This document shows, one piece after another, positions 16,901 through 21,154 of a stretch of 21,154 nt of DNA (the stretch's first letter is position 1; every line of letters starts with the position of its first letter). Under the pieces are notes generated by a model, which was not told the origin of the DNA, made no database searches, and was given only the letters and a program-made list of their open reading frames with translations. The translations under genes and the position numbers were made by a program. Source of the DNA: Ruminococcaceae bacterium UBA6392 (GTDB taxonomy: Bacteria; Bacillota; Clostridia; Oscillospirales; Acutalibacteraceae); assembly GCA_002438685.1 (NCBI GenBank), contig DJQG01000078.1:3020-24173 (forward strand), in the 5' to 3' direction.

Positions 16901-17161
16901 GTTGTTAATTCAGCCCCCGCAAAGGTCATGCACGACGGCTCCGCCCGCTCTTATTTCAAGAGCATAGCGGCGTGCGGCAGGCTCGCGAACTTCGCTTCGC
17001 GCTGGGCAGTGTTCGCCCTTATCGTGCAGGCGGTCGTGGCGGCGGGTGCAATCCTCTGCGTCGCGCTAAAGGCGTTCGCGTTTGTGTCGCCCCTGACGGC
17101 AGTTATAGTTCAGGCCGCGATAGTGGCTTTCAGCGTAATACTGGAAAAATTCAAAAGATAA
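13907..17161 (+). CDS. Large acidic membrane protein with a degenerate (probably inactive) P-type ATPase core
   Basis: 1084 residues. Residues 1-about 520 are disordered-looking and extremely rich in Glu, Asp, Ala and Ser, with Lys clusters near 457-465 and 495-505. Then come hydrophobic segments at about 531-553, 567-592, 600-624 and 633-648, a short soluble stretch, segments at about 727-780, a cytosolic region (780-1020) and a final pair (about 1030-1080). This order and several motifs match heavy-metal P-type ATPases: TSPCAIELALMIPL (764-777) like the SPCA transport helix, then GLSATIYNQRVLLGNRNLL and GFSLVVRTDDPNVTDELIAA...FGI. Every catalytic motif is changed: DKTGT reads D815-R-A-A-C, SEHPL reads SGGPL (846-850), TGDN reads RTDDPN, and no TGES or GDGxND is seen. 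I infer a pseudoenzyme, not a pump. The frame is intact with normal codon use. The start is GTG, directly after an in-frame TGA. Function unknown. Confidence 0.8.
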   Translation: MENRPSDKRSKISLDKVLREVAELENSRSEPDRIWSLSDIDDLLASTGSDSAAPADEDDTELLTSIDYYKDRYSDDDTPSEYETIYTQKEAEEPADRADEPVKDPEAEFAEEPEAETKIPSAEAEIAAEPEIEESAESDDAEQADEEAVEDEEPEASSDEADSAESDKSEESIDEASSIESKSEAAAEAPAEPEEEAEAVQESADEAETEVGEVKAEEVPTDESEDIYSDSKFELSVVKADEDDDVHESDNEVDTDESDESNETDESDKDNNILTLHGEEEESEDEDEAEKKPTVEELFGAPASRYFGEPSEKPEEDSERESRAIPGLFGDTVVFGPMKSLSEPAKDKPDDEYKTKLMTAIGSAKAPQSAETIEKPGVILKRGPLSETSGLEPLPQVIPAEEFVGSEDDKPASIEDQPFTNPAAGNQPEEEQMMLSGFGEEPETEKIDEDELRSELEKKRAEKKKKFVLLGGIGDDDPQEGEDQPEEKENEPEEQPEKKKKHSEKAPLEYEKPEQRGRVYNSLKNAASQFKTSVIGLCVLEGVSLLLLLVPKILEWAAIDAPAFDRGGAGLAAANIVLLLASFYLAFPNILSGVKALANGRVTGGAVGGLTFILAFVQAILSFFNKSPEGASGMFYCVAAIFALLMTAENSSRGTARVMQNFLFCTAKRKSGLYGIRAIESEKDAFEVGRALKMGNPDILYSGRVEFPADFIKNSEANSPADSCIKRSLIISSAVSVLLAIISGIITKDIFQAFGVLTGAFCLTSPCAIELALMIPLYLENRKLNSEGGMIAGYDAALECSEAVAASVDSADLFDRAACEMHGMKDFHTVRIDDVLLYAVAIVLKSGGPLTDVFNRIIGGSTELLPPVRDMIYEDRLGLSATIYNQRVLLGNRNLLTHHNIEVPLKSEEDKVKRNGRKILYIAIDSQVAAMFVFNYAEDASLKDSINEMADNGFSLVVRTDDPNVTDELIAARFGIAQKDVKMTLSHGARIFSAYRDSVVNSAPAKVMHDGSARSYFKSIAACGRLANFASRWAVFALIVQAVVAAGAILCVALKAFAFVSPLTAVIVQAAIVAFSVILEKFKR

Positions 17162-17168
17162 ATATACT

Positions 17169-17255
17169 ACCCTGTAACATCTAAAAGTTTACATCCGGAT
17201 GCAAATATGATTGTGTTGAACAAGGATGAAAACTTTTAGGTGTTACAGGGTAGCA
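17169..17255. repeat. 87-bp hairpin element with 24-bp inverted repeats (MITE-like)
   Basis: The arms at 17169-17192 and 17232-17255 are complementary over all 24 bases except one T/C change that still allows a G-U pair. The outer ends read CTACCCTGTAACA and TGTTACAGGGTAG. After one mismatch the stem continues for five more bases (CATCC 17194-17198 with GGATG 17226-17230), leaving a 27-base loop. No T-run follows on either strand, so it is not a standard terminator. A small non-autonomous transposable element is the likeliest reading. No clear target duplication was found and no second copy is in the window. Confidence 0.65.
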
Positions 17256-17305
17256 GGGGCTGCGCTGAAAAAGCGACAGTCCACTTTTTGAAAGGATAAG
17301 CGGAT

Positions 17306-18391
17306 ATGCGGGAAAAATCAATCAAGACAAAAATTGATTTAAATGGCAAGACCGTGCTCGTGACGGGCGCGGCGGGATTCATCGGCTCTTTTCTCTCGGA
17401 GCGTCTGCTCTCGGACTTCGAAGATATCCGCGTCATCGGCTTTGACAGCGTCAACGACTACTACGACATCCGCCTAAAAGAATCGCGGCTCGAAAAGCTT
17501 CAAAAGCACAGAAATTTCATTTTTATCAAAGCTAACCTCGCGGACAAGGACAAAGTGAGCGAAGTGTTCCGCGAATACTCGCCGCAGATAGTTGTCAACC
17601 TCGCGGCGCAGGCGGGGGTGCGCTATTCGATAACGAATCCCGACGCCTATATCGAATCGAATCTGATCGGCTTTTATAATATCCTCGAAGCCTGCCGCCA
17701 CTCATACGACGACGGCGCGACACCCGTCGAGCATCTTGTGTATGCTTCGAGCTCATCGGTCTACGGCAGCAACAAAAAAGTGCCCTACAGCACCGATGAC
17801 AAGGTCGACAACCCCGTCAGCCTCTACGCCGCAACGAAAAAATCCGATGAGCTGATGGCTCACGCCTATTCGAAGCTCTATAACATCCCCTCGACGGGAC
17901 TCCGCTTCTTCACGGTCTACGGACCCGCAGGCCGCCCGGACATGGCGTATTTCGGCTTCACCGACAAGCTTCTTCGCGGCGAGACGATCCGCATTTTCAA
18001 CTATGGCAACTGCAAGCGCGACTTCACATATATCGACGATATAGTCGAGGGCGTTGTGCGCGTCATGCAGGGCGCGCCGGAGCGCAAAAACGGCGAGGAC
18101 GGTCTGCCCGTTCCGCCGTATGCGGTCTATAATATAGGCAACCAGAACCCCGAAAATCTGCTCGACTTCGTCGACATTCTCCAGCAGGAGCTTATCGCCG
18201 CGGGCGTTCTGCCGAACGATTACGACTTTGAAGCGCACAAGCAGCTCGTACCGATGCAGCCCGGCGATGTCCCCGTGACATATGCAGACACGACCCCGCT
18301 CGAGCGCGACTACGGCTACAAGCCCTCAACCGATCTCAGAACCGGGCTGCGTAATTTTGCCCGCTGGTACAAAGATTTCTATAAGATTTGA
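17306..18391 (+). CDS. UDP-glucuronate 4-epimerase (extended SDR, CapI type)
   Basis: A 361-residue extended SDR that interconverts UDP-glucuronate and UDP-galacturonate for surface polysaccharide. It shows the NAD motif TGAAGFIG at residues 20-27, the cofactor-loop signature DSVNDYYDIRLKESRL (47-62), NLAAQAGVRYSITNPDAY (98-115), ASSSSVYG (147-154), catalytic Y174-AAT-K178 and RFFTVYGPAGRPDMAYF (200-216). It ends with MQPGDVPVTYADT. The DYYD and GPAGRPDMA signatures separate this group from GalE. Length matches the family (about 330-360). AAAGGA precedes the ATG. No glycosyltransferase or polysaccharide gene is adjacent, so it is an isolated biosynthetic gene lying between a hairpin element and a non-coding gap. 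Confidence 0.93.
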   Translation: MREKSIKTKIDLNGKTVLVTGAAGFIGSFLSERLLSDFEDIRVIGFDSVNDYYDIRLKESRLEKLQKHRNFIFIKANLADKDKVSEVFREYSPQIVVNLAAQAGVRYSITNPDAYIESNLIGFYNILEACRHSYDDGATPVEHLVYASSSSVYGSNKKVPYSTDDKVDNPVSLYAATKKSDELMAHAYSKLYNIPSTGLRFFTVYGPAGRPDMAYFGFTDKLLRGETIRIFNYGNCKRDFTYIDDIVEGVVRVMQGAPERKNGEDGLPVPPYAVYNIGNQNPENLLDFVDILQQELIAAGVLPNDYDFEAHKQLVPMQPGDVPVTYADTTPLERDYGYKPSTDLRTGLRNFARWYKDFYKI

Positions 18392-18416
18392 ATGACATAA
18401 ATGACATATATATAAA
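18388..18416 (+). promoter_or_regulatory. Promoter-like pair overlapping the epimerase stop
   Basis: TTGAAT (18388-18393), 17 bases, TATAAA (18411-18416). It overlaps the stop codon of the UDP-glucuronate 4-epimerase and would start a transcript near 18423, ending at the terminator at 18587-18618. The region is A/T-rich, so chance is possible. Confidence 0.45.
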
Positions 18417-18418
18417 TA

Positions 18419-18618
18419 TATCTTTCGGAGCAAAGATACCGAGGGTATACAAATTGGGAGGATCTGTATATGTAAATGTCGGCAATAAACAATCGTGTAA
18501 TATTGCAAATCAGCACAATCGTGCAGAGGCGGATATTATCCGCCCGCAAAGCGTGCTTTTTATCCCACAACAACCGCATACCTCGACAGCCGCAAAACCG
18601 CGGCTGCTTTTTATTTTG
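18419..18618 (+). ncRNA. Candidate structured non-coding RNA (about 200 bases)
   Basis: The stretch has a promoter-like start, several clean hairpins and a terminator but no credible protein. Helices seen: TATCTTT/AAAGATA (18419-18438), CGAGG-TAT (18440-18448, one bulge) with ATACCTCG (18579-18586) closing the middle, TGGGA (near 18455) with TCCCA (near 18562), GCAATA/TATTGC (18482-18506), GCAC-AATC-GTGC (18513-18524) and GGCGGAT/ATCCGCC (18529-18545). It does not show the hallmarks of tmRNA, RNase P, SRP RNA or a T-box. Alternatives are a 3' untranslated region of the epimerase gene or a decayed mobile element. The pairings are visible; the RNA gene is inference. Confidence 0.4.
18587..18618 (+). 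terminator. Rho-independent terminator
   Basis: CAGCCGC (18587-18593) and GCGGCTG (18600-18606) form a 7-bp GC stem with a six-base loop, followed by CTTTTTATTTT. It ends either the epimerase transcript or the small RNA candidate. Confidence 0.85.
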
Positions 18619-18646
18619 CAGGCATATGGGTAATGCTTCAAAACAG

Positions 18647-18675
18647 TTGCAATGGCGGCGCGGAAGTTGTATAAT
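18647..18675 (+). promoter_or_regulatory. Promoter of the DUF1846 gene
   Basis: TTGCAA (18647-18652), 17 bases, TATAAT (18670-18675). Near-consensus, leaving a leader of about 85 bases that is rich in GCG-type complementary blocks (for example around 18694-18750) and may fold. Confidence 0.85.
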
Positions 18676-18766
18676 TAATTGGTTTTGATAAATTCGCGTC
18701 GAGGGGCGGCGCATTTTGCGGCGACAAAGCGCGTCAAGCGCAAAAAATATACTGTGAGGTTTTACA

Positions 18767-20254
18767 ATGTTCAAAGTGGGATTCGATAACGACCTTTATA
18801 TCCGGAAGCAGTCCGAGCAGATAAGCAAACGCATCAAGGAATTCGGCGGCAAGCTCTATCTTGAGTTCGGCGGCAAGCTCTTCGACGACTACCATGCCGC
18901 GCGCGTCCTGCCCGGCTTCAAGCCAGACAGCAAGCTGCAGATGCTCAAAAATATCGGCTCGGATGTTGAGATAGTCATTGTCATCAACGCGAGCGATATC
19001 CAGAACAACAAGATCCGCCGCGACCTCGGCATAACCTACGACAGCGATGTGCTGCGCCTCATCGACGCATTCCGCGCGATCGGTCTTTTCGTCGGCAGCG
19101 TCGTTATCGCACAGTATAAGGGTCAGCCCGCCGCGCTTGCGTTCAAGAACAGGCTCGAAAATCTCGGCGTGCGCGTCTTTATTCACTATCCCATCGAGGG
19201 CTATCCCTATAATATCCCGCACATCGTCAGCGAAGAGGGCTTTGGAAAGAATGAATATATCGAGACCGAGCGCCCGCTCGTCGTTATAACCGCGCCCGGC
19301 CCCGGCAGCGGAAAGATGGCGACCTGCCTCTCCCAGCTCTATCACGACAACCTGCGCGGCATCAAGGCCGGATACGCAAAGTTCGAGACTTTCCCCATAT
19401 GGAACCTGCCCCTGAAGCACCCCGTCAACCTCGCATATGAGGCGGCGACCGCCGACCTCAATGACGTCAACGTTATCGACCCCTACCACCTTGAAGCTTA
19501 CGGCAAGACCACCGTCAACTACAACAGAGACGTTGAAGTCTTCCCCGTGCTCAACGCTATATTTGAGAAAATCGAGGGCAAGAGCCCCTATAAATCGCCT
19601 ACGGACATGGGCGTCAACATGGCGGGCTACTGCATCTCCGATGACGCCGCTACCCGCGACGCCTCTTTGAACGAAATAATCCGCCGCTACTTCAGCGCGC
19701 TGTGCGACCACAAAAAGGGTCTGACCGGCGACGCGGAGCTGACGAAGATAGAGAGCCTGATGAATCAGGCAGGAGTCACCGAGGAATACCGCCGCTGCGT
19801 GCGTCCCGCGCTCGACAGAGCGAAAGAAACGGGCGCTCCCGCAGTTGCAATCGAGCTACCCGACGGCAGACTGATAACAGGCAAGACTTCTTCCCTGCTC
19901 GGCGCGAGCTCGGCGGCGCTGCTCAACGCAGTAAAACTGCTCAGCAATCAGCCCAAGGAGCAGCTGCTCATCGATCCCGGCGTTATCGAGCCGATACAGT
20001 CGCTCAAGACGAACATCCTCGGCAACAACAACCCGCGTCTGCACACGGACGAAGTTCTCATCGCGCTGACCATGAGCGCGATACAGAGCGAGCCCGCAAA
20101 GAAAGCGTTCGACGCGCTCTCGCTCCTGCGCGGCTGCGAGGCACACTCCTCCGTCATACTTTCACAGGTTGACGCGGATGTCTACCGCAAGCTCGGAATC
20201 AACCTGACCTGCGAGCCGCACTACCAGGTAAAGAAGCTCTATCACAAAGCGTAA
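18767..20254 (+). CDS. DUF1846 / UPF0371 family protein
   Basis: A 495-residue cytosolic protein of the conserved Firmicutes family UPF0371 (DUF1846), whose biochemical role is, as far as I know, not settled. Family features are the start GFDNDLYIRKQSEQISKRI, LYLEFGGKLFDDYHAARVLPG, VIVINASDIQNNKIRRDLGI, and a glycine-rich VVITAPGPGSGKMATCLSQL near residues 169-188 that resembles a nucleotide-binding loop. Later come NLPLKHPVNLAYEAATADL, INVPD-less PTDMGVNMAGY and LPDGRLITGKTSSLLGASSA. Length matches the family (about 490-510). GTGAGG lies shortly before the ATG, and the gene has its own strong promoter and a terminator, so it is monocistronic. The family call is firm, the function unknown. 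Confidence 0.93.
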   Translation: MFKVGFDNDLYIRKQSEQISKRIKEFGGKLYLEFGGKLFDDYHAARVLPGFKPDSKLQMLKNIGSDVEIVIVINASDIQNNKIRRDLGITYDSDVLRLIDAFRAIGLFVGSVVIAQYKGQPAALAFKNRLENLGVRVFIHYPIEGYPYNIPHIVSEEGFGKNEYIETERPLVVITAPGPGSGKMATCLSQLYHDNLRGIKAGYAKFETFPIWNLPLKHPVNLAYEAATADLNDVNVIDPYHLEAYGKTTVNYNRDVEVFPVLNAIFEKIEGKSPYKSPTDMGVNMAGYCISDDAATRDASLNEIIRRYFSALCDHKKGLTGDAELTKIESLMNQAGVTEEYRRCVRPALDRAKETGAPAVAIELPDGRLITGKTSSLLGASSAALLNAVKLLSNQPKEQLLIDPGVIEPIQSLKTNILGNNNPRLHTDEVLIALTMSAIQSEPAKKAFDALSLLRGCEAHSSVILSQVDADVYRKLGINLTCEPHYQVKKLYHKA

Positions 20255-20262
20255 ATAATGTA

Positions 20263-20299
20263 AATCAGTCCGCAGGGATATCCCTCGGGCTGATTTTAT
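20263..20299 (+). terminator. Terminator of the DUF1846 gene
   Basis: AATCAGTCCG (20263-20272) pairs with CGGGCTGATT (20286-20295) with one G-T wobble. The inside is a second palindrome, AGGGATATCCCT, and TTATATT follows. Confidence 0.8.
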
Positions 20300-20341
20300 A
20301 TTGACAATTATGCAATTTTAAAAACCGTAAACTATGATAGA

Positions 20342-20382
20342 AGCCGCAACCTACGCTAGAAGCGCAAGTTGCGGCTCTTTTT
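20342..20382 (+). terminator. Second plus-strand terminator in the convergent gap
   Basis: AGCCGCAAC (20342-20350) and GTTGCGGCT (20368-20376) form a perfect 9-bp stem with a partly paired inner part, followed by CTTTTTGCTCTTT. It backs up the DUF1846 terminator and shields the convergent phosphorylase gene. On the minus strand the hairpin follows the phosphorylase stop by about 40 bases, but no T-run follows there. Confidence 0.8.
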
Positions 20383-20416
20383 GCTCTTTGGTCTGCGCCG
20401 AGTGTGGCAGCCCGGC

Positions 20417-21154
20417 TTATTTTGCGGGGACTGTGTGCCAAATATTCTCGGCATACTCGTTTATCGCCCTGTCAGCGGCGAATCTGCCGGAGCAGGCGGT
20501 GTTCATCAGGGACATCGAGTTCCAGCGCTTTCTGTCCGCCCAGAGCTCGTCGATCCTGTTCTGCGCCTGACGGTAGTCCGCGAAGTCCGCGAGAACCATG
20601 TAGGGGTCGTGATAGACTATAGTTCCGCTGATCTCAGGGAACTGCTTGCCGCAGAAGCCGCGGTTTATGAAATCGATAACATTGCGAAGCTCAGCATTGT
20701 TGTTGTAGAAATTCATCGGCACATAGCCTCTGCTTCTGAGATCATTGACCTCGGGGGTGGTCATGCCGAAGATAACGATGTTCTCGTCGCCGACTGCGTC
20801 GTGAATCTCAACATTCGCGCCGTCGAGCGTGCCAAGGGTTATCGCGCCGTTCATCATCAGCTTCATGTTGCCCGTTCCGCTCGCCTCGGTTCCGGCGAGG
20901 GATATCTGCTCGCTGACATCGGCGGCGGGCATCATATATTCAGCCATGGAAACATTGTAGTCCTCCATGTAGACAACCTTGAGCCTGCCCTTGACATCGG
21001 GGTCGTTGTTGATGAGATCCGCGAGGGCGCAGATGAAGCTGATTATCTTCTTCGCCATGAAGTAGCCGCTCGCCGCTTTTGCGCCGAAGATATAGGTGTG
21101 GGGCGTGAAATCGCCCGAGGGATTTGCCTTTATCGCGAGATATTTCGCGAGGAT
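20417..21154 (-). CDS. glgP: Glycogen/maltodextrin phosphorylase, C-terminal third (partial, 5' end off the right edge)
   Basis: The minus-strand frame runs from the window edge (ILAKYLAIKANPSGDFTPHT) to TAA at 20417, giving 245 residues out of the 750-850 usual for the family. It is the C-terminal lobe of a GT35 phosphorylase, which releases glucose-1-phosphate from alpha-1,4-glucan ends in the cytosol. Diagnostic parts are FGAKAASGYFMAKKIISFI (pRGKAAPGY region), VVYMEDYNVSMAEYMMPAAD, SEQISLAGTEASGTGNMK with the PLP-binding lysine coded at 20861-20863, and NGAITLGTLDGANVEI. The C-terminus (WNSMSLMNTACSGRFAADRA, IWHTVPAK) is typical of the clostridial forms. An internal ATG at 21056-21058 is only a residue in the domain, not the start. 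The neighbour on the left is convergent. Which glucan it prefers cannot be told. Confidence 0.95.
   Translation of the reverse strand: MLAKYLAIKANPSGDFTPHTYIFGAKAASGYFMAKKIISFICALADLINNDPDVKGRLKVVYMEDYNVSMAEYMMPAADVSEQISLAGTEASGTGNMKLMMNGAITLGTLDGANVEIHDAVGDENIVIFGMTTPEVNDLRSRGYVPMNFYNNNAELRNVIDFINRGFCGKQFPEISGTIVYHDPYMVLADFADYRQAQNRIDELWADRKRWNSMSLMNTACSGRFAADRAINEYAENIWHTVPAK

Noticed and set aside
13907..17161. Calling the P-type-like gene a pseudogene
   Set aside because: The frame has no stop or frameshift over 1084 codons, and the changed motifs are clean substitutions, so a maintained pseudoenzyme fits better.
17169..17255. The 24-bp hairpin as a rho-independent terminator
   Set aside because: No T-run follows on either strand and the stem is much longer than normal.
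18388..18688. Small proteins of 70-81 residues in the gap before DUF1846
   Set aside because: They run through the terminator hairpin, have no suitably placed RBS and show no family features.
18734..19711. A 325-codon open frame on the minus strand opposite DUF1846
   Set aside because: DUF1846 on the plus strand is unmistakable; the opposite frame lacks an RBS and any known motif.
20334..20570. A 78-codon plus-strand frame in the convergent gap
   Set aside because: It crosses the 20342-20382 terminator and then runs antisense through the phosphorylase gene.

Overview
The window looks like chromosomal DNA from a moderately GC-rich member of the Bacillota, most likely a gut-type clostridium of the Oscillospirales/Ruminococcaceae kind. 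The reasons are: strong GGAGG ribosome sites, TTGACA/TATAAT-type promoters, a sortase-type cell-wall anchor, a VanZ-like protein, a DUF1846 (UPF0371) protein, and short palindromic repeats of a style common in uncultured clostridia. This placement is inference from protein style, not from a marker gene. No tRNA, rRNA, CRISPR array, phage or transposase gene was seen.

Layout. Everything from 1 to 10628 is on the minus strand, everything from 10910 to 20254 is on the plus strand, and a convergent minus-strand gene closes the window. Left arm (read right to left): rmuC (9297-10628); a very large secreted, wall-anchored double metallophosphoesterase (5585-9244); a NimA-type flavin/PLP-oxidase-fold protein (4984-5460); an atypical NAD(P)-binding epimerase-like protein (3832-4854); the typA-ribF pair (860-3588); a 480-base gap filled with degenerate palindromic repeats; and the start of an XRE-type membrane-tethered regulator cut by the left edge. 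Right arm: an orphan peptide-type substrate-binding lipoprotein with a VanZ-family membrane protein (10910-13043); the 2'-O-ribose rRNA methyltransferase rlmB followed by a 1084-residue acidic membrane protein that I read as a catalytically dead P-type ATPase (13130-17161); an 87-bp perfect-hairpin element; a UDP-glucuronate 4-epimerase (17306-18391); a 375-base gap that may encode a structured small RNA; a DUF1846 protein (18767-20254); and, convergent, the C-terminal third of a glycogen phosphorylase.

How the genes work together. Most are housekeeping or cell-envelope genes rather than one pathway. typA and ribF are tightly spaced and surely co-transcribed. The substrate-binding lipoprotein and vanZ-like gene are 4 bases apart. 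rlmB and the P-type-like gene are 39 bases apart and probably share a transcript.

Most worth a second look: the P-type ATPase pseudoenzyme with its roughly 520-residue acidic head, the intergenic RNA candidate at 18419-18618, the hairpin element at 17169-17255, and the long foldable leader of typA.
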